Source: Butyrivibrio sp.
GTDB lineage: Bacteria; Bacillota; Clostridia; Lachnospirales; Lachnospiraceae
Direction: 5' to 3'
Length of the DNA stretch: 56,732 bases
NCBI GenBank assembly: GCA_016297265.1
Contig: JAEDHB010000009.1
Coordinates: forward strand, 1-56,732
Shown here: positions 43,487-52,139 of the stretch, in pieces
Position numbering within the stretch: position 1 is the stretch's first letter
Layout: each line of letters begins with the position of its first letter
The notes under the pieces: model-generated
Database searches by the model: none
The model's input: only the letters and a program-made list of their open reading frames with translations
Told to the model about the DNA's origin: nothing
Made by a program: the position numbers and the translations under genes

Positions 43487-44803
43487 TTATTCAGCGTCCT
43501 TCTCTTCCTTGGCAGGTGCAACTTCAACTGCCTTGGATGCGATGAGGTCAGCAGCCTTCTGAATGGCAATATCCTTCTTAATCTGCTCTGTCTCATCCTC
43601 GCCAATCATTTCTTTAATCTTGTCAACTTCCATGCTGTACATAGAAGCCATCTTGTTGAGTTCTTCCTCAAAATCCGCATCGGAAACAGTAATCTTCTCA
43701 GCCTCAACTACTGCATCAAGAACAAGGCTGTTCTTAATTCTGAGAAGTGCTTCAGGTCTGAGGGACATCATAAACTGCTGTGGTTCTGTTCCCATATACT
43801 GCATGTACTGCTCAAGTGATACTCCCTGCATCTGTAATCTCTGAGCCATCTCAGTTACCATTGACTGCACCTGTGATTTTACCATTGGTTCAGGGATATC
43901 CATTGTAGCATTTTCAACTACTTTTTCAACAGCTTTTGCTTTCTTAATCTTAGCTGCTTCATCCTTTTTCTTCTCTGTAAGTGTCTTCTTAAGGTCTGCC
44001 TTGTACTCAGCAAGAGTATCAAATTCAGATACATCCTTAGCAAAATCATCATTTGCAGCCGGAAGTTCTTTTTCCTTAATTGACTTAACTGTTACTTTGA
44101 ACATAGCAGGTTTACCTGCAAGGTTGTCTGCCTGATAATCCTCAGGGAATGTAACATTAACTTCGATTTCATCACCGATGTTAGCACCGATAATCTGATC
44201 TTCAAATGTATCAATGAAGCTGTGTGAACCGATAGTGAGAGGATAATTCTCACCCTTACCACCGTCAAATGCAACTCCATCAATGAAACCTTCAAAATCA
44301 ATAACTGTCTGGTCGCCTGATTTTACGGCTCTGTCAGTTACATCAACAATTCTTGCATTCTGCTCTCTGATTCTGTCAAGCTCTGCATTGACATCAGCAG
44401 CAAGAACTTTAGTCTCCGTCTTCTCAACTTCGACACCGAGATATTTACCGAGTGTTACCTCAGGCTTAACTGCTACAGTTGCAGTGAAAATGAAATCCTT
44501 GCCCTTTTCAACCTGTGTTACATCAATCTCAGGCTGTGAAACGATATCAATTTCACACTCATCAGCTGCTTTTTCATAAGCATCCGGAATAACGATATTT
44601 GCAGCATCTTCATAGAAAATGCCTGCGCCATATATTTTCTCAATCATAGCACGAGGAGCTTTTCCTTTTCTGAAACCATTGAGAGTGATTTTGCCTTTCT
44701 GCTTCTCATATGCTTTCTGAAGTGCCTTCTCAAATTCATCTGCAGGTACTTCGATAGTAAGCTTTGCCATGTTCTTTTCCAAATTTTCTACTGTAAAACT
44801 CAT
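43487..44803 (-). CDS. tig: Trigger factor (ribosome-associated chaperone and PPIase)
   Basis: The protein has 438 residues. The N-terminal ribosome-binding domain has the GFRKGKAPR motif near residue 43-51, followed by an FKBP-type prolyl isomerase domain (about 155-235) and a helical C-terminal chaperone domain. The ATG at 44803 has AGGAGG nine bases upstream and fits the family N-terminus (MSFTVENLEKN). It heads the tig-clpP-clpX-lon-ysxC unit behind a perfect consensus promoter. Confidence 0.96.
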   Translation of the reverse strand: MSFTVENLEKNMAKLTIEVPADEFEKALQKAYEKQKGKITLNGFRKGKAPRAMIEKIYGAGIFYEDAANIVIPDAYEKAADECEIDIVSQPEIDVTQVEKGKDFIFTATVAVKPEVTLGKYLGVEVEKTETKVLAADVNAELDRIREQNARIVDVTDRAVKSGDQTVIDFEGFIDGVAFDGGKGENYPLTIGSHSFIDTFEDQIIGANIGDEIEVNVTFPEDYQADNLAGKPAMFKVTVKSIKEKELPAANDDFAKDVSEFDTLAEYKADLKKTLTEKKKDEAAKIKKAKAVEKVVENATMDIPEPMVKSQVQSMVTEMAQRLQMQGVSLEQYMQYMGTEPQQFMMSLRPEALLRIKNSLVLDAVVEAEKITVSDADFEEELNKMASMYSMEVDKIKEMIGEDETEQIKKDIAIQKAADLIASKAVEVAPAKEEKDAE

Positions 44804-44865
44804 TTCAAAAATCCTCCTAATATTCAAAACCGCATGTCATTCCATCGCACGGTCACACAAAGAGT

Positions 44866-44894
44866 ATTATACATAAGTATTTTCGTGATGTCAA
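44866..44894 (-). promoter_or_regulatory. Perfect sigma-A promoter for tig-clpPX-lon-ysxC
   Basis: TTGACA (44889-44894), 17 bp, TATAAT (44866-44871) on the minus strand, all consensus. The leader before the tig ATG is about 55 bases. Confidence 0.9.
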
Positions 44895-44919
44895 TAAATA
44901 CCTTTGCAGCAACATAAGA

Positions 44920-44948
44920 TTGCAGGTTTTACCTGTCTGTGCTAAAAT
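44920..44948 (+). promoter_or_regulatory. Possible promoter for the ABC exporter operon
   Basis: TTGCAG (44920-44925), 17 bp, TAAAAT (44943-44948), 33 bases before the ATG. The -35 is a weak match. Confidence 0.4.
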
Positions 44949-44980
44949 TTTCTTATATTATTGAGCAAAAGGGGAATACT

Positions 44981-45670
44981 ATGGCAACTTTTTCAGTTGA
45001 GGGAATCAGCAAAAAATATGGTCGTAATACAATTTTGAATAATGTCTCTTTTGAAGCAAACGAGGGCGACTGCATCGGCATTGTAGGCGGCAACGGCTGT
45101 GGAAAATCAACTCTCGTAAAAATTCTTTCCAATGCCTTTAATCCTGATTCGGGAAAAATATTTTACAACAATGAGGATGTGACCGGCAATAACCGTTTAT
45201 TAAGCAGACTCGTCGGGTATGTGCCTCAGGACAATCCTCTTTTTGACAATCTGTCGGTCAAGGACAATCTCAGACTCCGCTATTGTGATTCGACTCACAG
45301 TCTAAAGAAAGATATCAAGAACGGTTTAGTCAGCAGTTTCGGATTAACTAAATACATTCATTATCCCGTGCGCAAGCTTTCCGGCGGTATGAAAAAGCGT
45401 CTGAGTATTGTGTGTGCGCTCGCCAAGGACCCCAAAATCCTCATTCTTGACGAACCGGGTGCTTCTTTGGATATTCAGTGCAAGGAAGACATAAAGACCC
45501 ATATGAAAGATTTTATTGCAAAGGGAGGTCTTATCATAATTGTCAGCCATGAAGAAACCGAATTAAGCATTTGCAATCATATAATGCTTATGAAGGACGG
45601 AGGCCTTGAAGAGCTTCCGACTACCGATATCACTTATCTGCTCGAAAGGTTGGGCAGCGACAATGATTAG
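44981..45670 (+). CDS. ABC transporter ATP-binding protein
   Basis: This 229-residue ATPase subunit energises the two permeases coded downstream. Walker A is GGNGCGKST near residue 36-44, the ABC signature LSGGMKKRL near 131, and Walker B ILILDEP near 150. GGGG precedes the ATG at 44981. The pair of ABC-2-type permeases that follow make an export role likely. Confidence 0.9.
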   Translation: MATFSVEGISKKYGRNTILNNVSFEANEGDCIGIVGGNGCGKSTLVKILSNAFNPDSGKIFYNNEDVTGNNRLLSRLVGYVPQDNPLFDNLSVKDNLRLRYCDSTHSLKKDIKNGLVSSFGLTKYIHYPVRKLSGGMKKRLSIVCALAKDPKILILDEPGASLDIQCKEDIKTHMKDFIAKGGLIIIVSHEETELSICNHIMLMKDGGLEELPTTDITYLLERLGSDND

Positions 45671-46874
45671 GAAGAGACTGTTACTATTATTATTTCAAAT
45701 CAAAATATATTTGAAATCAATACCGGTTCTCCTTCTTAGCGCTGCTGTTTTTTCCCTGATTGTGGGGGCAATCGGTTTTGCCGGCAACAGAAGGCTCAAC
45801 AATGCCCATACAGTAATCAATCTTAGAATTGCCGTTGTCATACAGGAGAATGACCCCACCACCAACGGAATGGTGGAAATACTGGAGAATACGAACAGCA
45901 TTTCGGATATGTGTTCTTTCACAAAGCTGCATGATGAAAAGGAAGCGTTACAACTGCTTGAGAATGGCGAAGCTGCTGCCGTAATGATATTTCCCTTCGA
46001 TTTTTACCATGTACTTGACAGCGGTGAAAACACTCCCGTCAAAATAGTAATACCGGATAATCCAAGTGTGGATTCCCTGTATTTTTGTACCACACTCAGT
46101 TCGGGAGCGACAACGCTCGCCAATTCGGAATCGATAATGTATGCAGCATATGATGCGTTTTCAAATACATCCTCCATTAACCAGAATAAGGTCCACGAGG
46201 AATTATACAACCAGATGCTTAACAACATTCTTGGTCGTTCAGAATTATTCAGCATATCAACCCTAACCGCAACGGGCAACACTTCACTTCAGGGTTTTTA
46301 CATTGTTACCGGGATAGTGCTGCTGATAACACTGTGTATGATAGCCCTGATTCACACCTTTAGGACGTATCCTGTTTCACTTACCGATGTGTTACACCAA
46401 AGCAAAATATCCGTAACCTACATACGGTTCTGCCAGATAATGGGAATCGCAGTAATGTTTTTTGTACTTTTCTGCCCCGCATTCATCATCGCCGCCAAAA
46501 CTGTTGCAGGAGATTATCTTACAATTAACGCCGCATCTGTTTTCACCATGCTGTTGATTATTATTGCCCTGTCCTGCTATGTATTATTCTTTTGCTGCCT
46601 TGGAGACAGCGGATTAATCAGCTCGATACTGGTATTCTTTTCTATGGCATTCCTTATGTATGCAGCAGGGCGAATAGTGCCGGAAGCATTTCTTCCCGGC
46701 AAAATATCGGCTTTTGGGCAGTACAGTCCCTTCGCTTATTTATGCCGCACCTGCGAAGCTTTGCTTACAGGTAAAATAAATACAAAAGCATTACTTGGAG
46801 TTGCAGCCTATTCAGTGTTTTTCTTCGTTTCAAGTTCTGCAATAACATATTTTAAATGGAGGAAAAGCCGATGA
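45663..46874 (+). CDS. ABC-2 type exporter permease, first subunit
   Basis: The protein has 403 residues. One N-terminal transmembrane helix, an extracytoplasmic domain of about 180 residues, and five or six C-terminal helices are seen, the typical ABC-2/YhgE-Pip-like layout. Its ATG overlaps the ATPase stop by 8 bases. Substrate unknown. The next permease begins in the last bases of this gene (ATGA), so the three are tightly coupled. Confidence 0.82.
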   Translation: MIRKRLLLLLFQIKIYLKSIPVLLLSAAVFSLIVGAIGFAGNRRLNNAHTVINLRIAVVIQENDPTTNGMVEILENTNSISDMCSFTKLHDEKEALQLLENGEAAAVMIFPFDFYHVLDSGENTPVKIVIPDNPSVDSLYFCTTLSSGATTLANSESIMYAAYDAFSNTSSINQNKVHEELYNQMLNNILGRSELFSISTLTATGNTSLQGFYIVTGIVLLITLCMIALIHTFRTYPVSLTDVLHQSKISVTYIRFCQIMGIAVMFFVLFCPAFIIAAKTVAGDYLTINAASVFTMLLIIIALSCYVLFFCCLGDSGLISSILVFFSMAFLMYAAGRIVPEAFLPGKISAFGQYSPFAYLCRTCEALLTGKINTKALLGVAAYSVFFFVSSSAITYFKWRKSR

Positions 46875-47926
46875 AAAAATCACTGACCTGGTTCCTTCTC
46901 CTGTGCAAAAGGCAAATTAAAAACCCTGTTTTATACATACTGTTTGTTCTGGTAACAGGATTATCCGTTGTTTTTTCAATAATGCCTAAAACTGCCTCCA
47001 CGAATATGACTAATGTGGGCATCCTGATTTCGGAGGACACGGATATCACGAGAACGCTTAAGGCTGAGTTGTCAAAAGCACACGATACCTACAAATTCAT
47101 ATTTTACAATGATGAAGAAAAGATGTTCAGGGACATAAGAAACGAAACCCTTGAATGTGGATATACCATTCCCGAGAATGTTACAATCCGGTTGACTAAC
47201 AGTTCAATCGGCTCCATCAAAATATACAACCGCGGCTTCACATCCATTCAGGGTTCCATTGATGAATATATCTATTGCCGCCTCATAAAGGCCTGCCGCA
47301 ACCAGATAATTCAAAATTGTGTGACCACTGCCAAGGGTGAAGATTTTGACATCAGTGATGTTTTGTCCGATTTTAATGAAGCATACAAAAAATACGAAGA
47401 CGGCGTGGATGTTTTTCACCTTGATATTATGACTCGCAGTGCTGAAAAAATAAATATCAGACCCGGCGGAGATACGGTAATTCTGTTCCCTTCAAGGGGA
47501 ATTCTCAGCATTATTGTGTTTATGTCCGCACTGTTGGGCTGTATAACCTATATGCAGGATAAGGAAAAAGAAATTTTTGTCACCATTCCGGCATTACAGC
47601 GGGGCATGTGTAAGATGATTTACTGTTTTGTACCTGCTGTACTTCTTGCACTGCTTTCGATGGTCAGTCTTGCAATCACCGGAGATTTTCAGAGCCTCGG
47701 AAAAGAATTAGGTGCGATGTCGATTCTCGTGATTATGTCCGTTATTTTTGCAATGTTAGTCAGTCTCCCTCTAAAGAGGAGCCGGATAATGGCTGCAATA
47801 ATACCATTTCTTCTACTGGGCTGTCTGATTGTATGTCCGATTTTCATAAAAGCATCCGGCTACATACCATTATTAAAATATGTGGAAAAGCTGTTTGTCC
47901 CATACTATTATCTGAGCATTTTCTGA
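46871..47926 (+). CDS. ABC-2 type exporter permease, second subunit
   Basis: The protein has 351 residues. It has the same layout as the previous subunit: an N-terminal helix, a large outer domain and a C-terminal bundle of about five helices. Two different permeases with one ATPase suggest a heterodimeric exporter. The ATG at 46871 has GGAGGAAA upstream. A strong hairpin follows. Confidence 0.8.
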   Translation: MKKSLTWFLLLCKRQIKNPVLYILFVLVTGLSVVFSIMPKTASTNMTNVGILISEDTDITRTLKAELSKAHDTYKFIFYNDEEKMFRDIRNETLECGYTIPENVTIRLTNSSIGSIKIYNRGFTSIQGSIDEYIYCRLIKACRNQIIQNCVTTAKGEDFDISDVLSDFNEAYKKYEDGVDVFHLDIMTRSAEKINIRPGGDTVILFPSRGILSIIVFMSALLGCITYMQDKEKEIFVTIPALQRGMCKMIYCFVPAVLLALLSMVSLAITGDFQSLGKELGAMSILVIMSVIFAMLVSLPLKRSRIMAAIIPFLLLGCLIVCPIFIKASGYIPLLKYVEKLFVPYYYLSIF

Positions 47927-47937
47927 ACAGCGGTCGT

Positions 47938-47972
47938 CAAATGGGCACCTATGCAAGCACGGTGCCCATTTG
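47938..47972 (+). terminator. Hairpin after the ABC exporter operon
   Basis: A 12-bp perfect stem (CAAATGGGCACC/GGTGCCCATTTG) with an 11-base loop. No T-run follows, but a second, U-rich terminator lies 20 bases downstream. Confidence 0.6.
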
Positions 47973-47991
47973 CCTCGCCGCCATGACAGGA

Positions 47992-48027
47992 AAAATCCCG
48001 TTAAGAGATTACTCCTAACGGGATTTT
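47992..48027. terminator. Bidirectional terminator between the exporter operon and the SASP gene
   Basis: A 12-bp perfect stem (AAAATCCCGTTA/TAACGGGATTTT) with a 12-base loop has T residues on the minus-strand side. It serves the SASP gene on the minus strand and the exporter operon on the plus strand. Confidence 0.85.
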
Positions 48028-48038
48028 GGGATTTTCAA

Positions 48039-48242
48039 CTATCTTGCCATCTGATCCTTCTGATTTTTAATCATCTTCTTAACCATCTCGCCACCGATTG
48101 AACCTGCTTCTCTTGAAGATAAGTCTCCGTTATATCCTTCCTTAAGAGAAACACCGAGTTCTGAAGCTACTTCCATTTTGAATTTGTCCATTGCACCTTT
48201 GGCATTGGCACTTGACTTGTTTGAATTGCTATTATTTGCCAT
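48039..48242 (-). CDS. Small acid-soluble spore protein, alpha/beta type
   Basis: The protein has 67 residues. It coats spore DNA and protects it. The GPR protease cleavage region FKMEVASELGV and the second motif LSSREAGSIGGEMVKKMI are the family marks. It would be made in the forespore under sigma G. A CATAATA -10 element lies at 48311-48317, but its -35 match is weak. AATGGAGGTG precedes the ATG. Confidence 0.95.
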   Translation of the reverse strand: MANNSNSNKSSANAKGAMDKFKMEVASELGVSLKEGYNGDLSSREAGSIGGEMVKKMIKNQKDQMAR

Positions 48243-48310
48243 AATAAAAACACCTCCATTAATTCAACAACCAGCTGTTGTACTATTATTGTGTTCATAA
48301 GTCATCAAAA

Positions 48311-48317
48311 TATTATG
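48311..48317 (-). promoter_or_regulatory. Possible sigma-G -10 element of the SASP gene
   Basis: CATAATA on the minus strand matches the sigma-G -10 consensus. The expected -35 position gives only a partial match to GHATR. The leader would be about 62 bases and contains a 5-bp hairpin ACAAC/GTTGT. Confidence 0.35.
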
Positions 48318-48331
48318 GCAATATATTCTAA

Positions 48332-48874
48332 TTAGTACTGGATTTTTTTCTTAATTAAATCGGAAGTTTCCTGATTTGTAAATTCCGCCAACATTAGCAG
48401 TCCCATGTCAACAGTCTTACCCATTCCGCGTCCGGTAATTATTTTTCCATCCTTCTCAACACCGTTGCCTGTAACTGTGGCTCCGTACAAATCTTCAATA
48501 TATTCCGGAAAACAGGTTGCTTTCTTACCCTGCAAAATGTTGTGATGCCCTAGGATTCTTGGAGCTGCACAAATTGCCGTGAGATATTTTCCTTCTTCGT
48601 AATAACGGTCAATGAGCCGGGATAATCCTTCATGCGCCTCAAGGTTGTCCGTTCCCGGCAGTCCACCCGGCAAAAACAGCGCATCTCCGTCGCTAAAATC
48701 ACATTCCTCAAACAATTTATCAGCCATGACAGGAACGCCGTGAGAGGTTGTAACCATTCTGTCCTTCATAATCGAAACAGTCACAACATCAACCTTTCCC
48801 CTTCTCAAAATATCAATAACTCCCAGCGCTTCAACTGTCTCAAATCCTTCAGCTAAAAATGCGTATACCTTCAT
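48332..48874 (-). CDS. DJ-1/PfpI family protein
   Basis: The protein has 180 residues with a flavodoxin-like glutamine amidotransferase fold. The reactive cysteine lies in LTAICAAPRILG near residues 97-108 with a conserved glutamate early (FETVEALG). Members include glyoxalase III, deglycase-like enzymes and peptidases; the function here is not determinable. It precedes the SASP gene but has a different likely expression time. Confidence 0.9.
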   Translation of the reverse strand: MKVYAFLAEGFETVEALGVIDILRRGKVDVVTVSIMKDRMVTTSHGVPVMADKLFEECDFSDGDALFLPGGLPGTDNLEAHEGLSRLIDRYYEEGKYLTAICAAPRILGHHNILQGKKATCFPEYIEDLYGATVTGNGVEKDGKIITGRGMGKTVDMGLLMLAEFTNQETSDLIKKKIQY

Positions 48875-48942
48875 ATTATATTCCTTTCAGTAGAAAAAAA
48901 TTTGTATATATGATATTCTATACTTAATGGAGGAAATGTTCA

Positions 48943-49398
48943 ATGGAAATAGAAAGAAAATTTCTGGTTAAAAAGCTCCCCGAATCACTCGGCCAATATA
49001 AAAAGAGAGAAATCGAACAGGCATATCTCTGCAACGATCCTGTAGTCAGAGTCCGCAGGGATAATGACGAATACTATCTCACTTACAAATCCAAGGGTTT
49101 TATTGCACGCGAGGAATATAATCTTCCTCTTACCAAGGAAGCATACGAGCATCTCCTTGCAAAAGCAGATGGACTTATTATCACAAAAAACCGTTATGAA
49201 ATTCCTGATGGAAATGGTCTTACCATTGAACTGGATATTTTTGAAAGGGATTATGAAGGTCTGGTTATCGCCGAGGTGGAATTTGATTCCCTGGAGCAGG
49301 CAGATAGCTATACTCCTCCTGCATGGTTTGGCGCAGATGTGAGTAAGGATGGCAGATATCACAACAATAAGATGTCCCAGAAGAAAATTGAATTCTGA
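48943..49398 (+). CDS. CYTH domain protein (triphosphate tunnel metalloenzyme)
   Basis: The protein has 151 residues. MEIERKFLV begins with the ExExK motif (E2, E4, K6), and conserved basic residues in VRVRRDNDEYYLTYKSKG line the tunnel. Such enzymes hydrolyse inorganic triphosphate or make cyclic AMP-type products; in Firmicutes the triphosphatase role is the usual guess. GGAGG lies about nine bases before the ATG. Confidence 0.88.
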   Translation: MEIERKFLVKKLPESLGQYKKREIEQAYLCNDPVVRVRRDNDEYYLTYKSKGFIAREEYNLPLTKEAYEHLLAKADGLIITKNRYEIPDGNGLTIELDIFERDYEGLVIAEVEFDSLEQADSYTPPAWFGADVSKDGRYHNNKMSQKKIEF

Positions 49399-49476
49399 TT
49401 CTACTCCCTAATTGCAATGATAATTTCCACCACTTCTAAGTATTCAATTCATTATTAGCAGCTATAAAACAATAAT

Positions 49477-49506
49477 ACTCCTGCCCATATTTTGATGAGC
49501 AGGAGT
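49477..49506 (-). terminator. Terminator of the trp-manA-lipoprotein operon
   Basis: An 8-bp stem (ACTCCTGC/GCAGGAGT) with AT-rich flanks and a 14-base loop is followed on the minus strand by ATTATTGTTTTATA. It ends the long operon five bases past the lipoprotein gene. Confidence 0.7.
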
Positions 49507-49510
49507 TATT

Positions 49511-50428
49511 CTAATTATCATACATCGTTAGTTCTTTGAATTGGTTAATATATTCTTCAAATTTGTCCTTGTCGCTTGCGCTGTTTTCCACTGCATAGCT
49601 GCCATTCTTAAGTGACGCAAGCACCGTATATCTTATTCCGTCACTTCCGATTTCAAGCTTGCAGAGCTGTCTTTCCTTGTCATTGTATCCCTCAACAAGT
49701 CCGCCCTCTCTTATTCTGACAGTGGTAAATGAATCCTGTGCATATACCGAATAGAGATATACTTTGCCGGAATAATACCTGAAAACCATAACATGCGCTT
49801 TGCCTTCCGAATCCATAACAGAAAACATCAGCTCATCAGTTCCATCATTGTTGATGTCAGCTGTAGTGTATCTGTACCATCCGATTCCCTTTATCTCATC
49901 CAATCGAATTTCCTTATTGCCAACAACGCACTTTTTCTGATTCTTGAACACTTCACATATATGTGATTCAACACCCAGATTCTTCAATTTATCAGAACAA
50001 TATTTGTAATGATACTGCTCTGACTTATCTGCCGGCATCTCTTCCGTACTCTTAAAATCCCTGGACTTCAATGTGAATTTTAATCCTACATTATCTCCCA
50101 CATTGTCCTTGATAACTTCTGCCTCGACAATATTATCCTTCTTCTTCCACTTTGTCTTACATTCCCATATCAGATTCTTCTCAAGCGGGTAGGATGACAT
50201 ATCATAAATCTTAAGATTCTTGCCATTAATTACTTCAACATCAATGTCAAAAGTTTCTCCTCCCACAACAATAACCTGCTCCGGTCTGAATGCCGTAGTT
50301 GAAAATACCAATTCAGGATTCTCCGAATACCATACAACCTTCTGTTGGTCAAAGCTCTCCTTACCGCATCCTGTCATACACAATGCCACAGCTAACACCG
50401 CTGCCAATAACAATAATAATTTCTTCAT
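49511..50428 (-). CDS. Lipoprotein with FG-GAP/EF-hand-like repeat segment, unknown function
   Basis: The protein has 305 residues. A lipoprotein signal peptide (MKKLLLLLAAVLAVALCMTGC) has the lipidated cysteine near residue 21. The mature part has no family I recognise, but a calcium-binding-like loop DINNDGTDELMF occurs near residue 190. The ATG at 50428 is chosen over a longer frame because the signal peptide starts there. It follows manA by 22 bases and seems to be the last gene of the trp operon. Confidence 0.78.
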   Translation of the reverse strand: MKKLLLLLAAVLAVALCMTGCGKESFDQQKVVWYSENPELVFSTTAFRPEQVIVVGGETFDIDVEVINGKNLKIYDMSSYPLEKNLIWECKTKWKKKDNIVEAEVIKDNVGDNVGLKFTLKSRDFKSTEEMPADKSEQYHYKYCSDKLKNLGVESHICEVFKNQKKCVVGNKEIRLDEIKGIGWYRYTTADINNDGTDELMFSVMDSEGKAHVMVFRYYSGKVYLYSVYAQDSFTTVRIREGGLVEGYNDKERQLCKLEIGSDGIRYTVLASLKNGSYAVENSASDKDKFEEYINQFKELTMYDN

Positions 50429-50450
50429 TATGCCCCCAACACGATATGTG

Positions 50451-51368
50451 TTATGCGTTGAAGGTACTTCTGACAATCTCCATATTGCCATTAAGAATCA
50501 CACTGCTGCCACCTGCAATTATTATATGATCGCCCTTATGTACCCTATTACCATTTACCAAACCTTCTCCGGCAACTATGCTGAGATTCATAAAATATCG
50601 AATCTCCGGCAATTTGGCACTTCCGCTGATTCGCATAATGCCCACCTCATAAAAATCATTGCTGTATACAAATTCTTTCTTACCTGTGGTATCAAATATG
50701 CAATCAGCCGCATCCCTAGCCGGTACTCTAATTGTATCAATACTTTGTGATAAATGCAACTCTCTTAATGGTTTTCTGTCATAATCATATAACCTGTATG
50801 TGATATTGCTGTTTTGCTGCGTCTCAAGTATCAGACAGCCTGCAGTTATCGCATGCACGGTTCCTGCATCAATCTGTATAAAATCACCCTTTTTTACAGG
50901 TACACGGCGAATAAGCTTCTCCCACTTTCCTTCGCTAATCATGCTTTTCAATTCGTCTTTGGACTTTGCATTATGTCCAACGATAAGCTCTGCATTCTGC
51001 GGACAGTCAATGATATACCAGCATTCGGTTTTTCCGCTTGCACCATTCTCGTGAATTGCAGCATATTCATCATCAGGATGAACCTGAATGCTCAGATTGT
51101 CTCTTGCATCGATTATTTTTGTCAGAAGCGGAAATTCCTCCTGTGGGCAGTTTCCGAAAAACTCCGGACAATCCGCATACATTTGAGACAATGTTTTTCC
51201 ACTGAACATACCATTTGTAATCACCGAATCCCCTGCAGGATGTGCAGAAATCCCCCAACACTCACCAATATCTTCTCCGGGCTCGTCATATCCGAAATCC
51301 GTCCTGATTCTTGTGCCTCCCCACACAGTGTGCGAAAATGCAGGTTTAAGAAAAATTATTTTATCCAT
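50451..51368 (-). CDS. manA: Mannose-6-phosphate isomerase, class I
   Basis: This 305-residue zinc enzyme interconverts mannose-6-phosphate and fructose-6-phosphate. IQVHPDDEYA near residues 92-101 and the histidine in AGTVHAITAG near 167 give the metal-binding cupin marks. It begins three bases after the trpA stop without a clear ribosome binding site, so it is probably read by coupling from trpA, an unusual position for manA. Confidence 0.9.
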   Translation of the reverse strand: MDKIIFLKPAFSHTVWGGTRIRTDFGYDEPGEDIGECWGISAHPAGDSVITNGMFSGKTLSQMYADCPEFFGNCPQEEFPLLTKIIDARDNLSIQVHPDDEYAAIHENGASGKTECWYIIDCPQNAELIVGHNAKSKDELKSMISEGKWEKLIRRVPVKKGDFIQIDAGTVHAITAGCLILETQQNSNITYRLYDYDRKPLRELHLSQSIDTIRVPARDAADCIFDTTGKKEFVYSNDFYEVGIMRISGSAKLPEIRYFMNLSIVAGEGLVNGNRVHKGDHIIIAGGSSVILNGNMEIVRSTFNA

Positions 51369-51371
51369 ATA

Positions 51372-52139
51372 CTAAATGCTTTCCACTATATTTTTTACAA
51401 ATTCTGCAATGTATTTTGGACTTTCTGTGCCATACTGTGCACAGAGCTTTACAATTGCCGAACCAACAATTACTCCGTCAGAAACCTTTGCCATCTTTGC
51501 TGCCTGTTCAGGTCCCGAAATACCAAAACCGACTGCGCATGGAATATCATTTACAGCTTTAACAAGCTTTATCATCTCTCCAACATCTGTTTTTATCTCA
51601 CTTCTCATACCCGTCACTCCAAGGGATGATACGCAGTAGACAAATCCCTCTGCCTCCTTTGCAATCATGGCAATCCTATCGTGTGATGTAGGGGCAATCA
51701 GAGAAATCATGTCAAGGTCATACCTGCCAAGAACAGTTGAAAACTCTTCCTTCTCTTCATAAGGCACATCAGGCAAAATAACACCGTCCATGCCAACCTC
51801 TTTTGCCCTTGCCGCAAATCTCTCCACTCCATATGAAAAAAGAACATTGGCATATGTCATGAATACCATTGGAATTTTTACTGTCTTTCTGAGGCGTGCA
51901 ACCATATCAAAAATCTTATCCGTTGTCACTCCTCCCGCTAATGCACGGACATTTGCTTCCTGAATCACCGGTCCCTCCGCTGTCGGATCAGAAAACGGAA
52001 TTCCTAATTCAATCAGGTTTGCGCCGGCTTTCTCCATCTCAATAACAATCTGTTCTGTAATCTCCAAAGACGGATCTCCGCAGGTGATAAATGGAATAAA
52101 TGCTTTTCCGTCAGAAAAAGCTTCGCTAATTCTACTCAT
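51372..52139 (-). CDS. trpA: Tryptophan synthase alpha subunit
   Basis: This 255-residue TIM-barrel enzyme splits indole-3-glycerol phosphate to indole. Catalytic glutamate lies in LIELGIPFSDP near residues 39-49 and aspartate in GVILPDVPYEE near 117-127. It overlaps trpB by 8 bases, which fits the tight complex of the two subunits. Confidence 0.97.
   Translation of the reverse strand: MSRISEAFSDGKAFIPFITCGDPSLEITEQIVIEMEKAGANLIELGIPFSDPTAEGPVIQEANVRALAGGVTTDKIFDMVARLRKTVKIPMVFMTYANVLFSYGVERFAARAKEVGMDGVILPDVPYEEKEEFSTVLGRYDLDMISLIAPTSHDRIAMIAKEAEGFVYCVSSLGVTGMRSEIKTDVGEMIKLVKAVNDIPCAVGFGISGPEQAAKMAKVSDGVIVGSAIVKLCAQYGTESPKYIAEFVKNIVESI

Noticed and set aside
50814..51629. A 271-codon plus-strand open frame antisense to manA and trpA
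   Set aside because: It crosses two well-supported genes on the other strand and has no plausible start or family.
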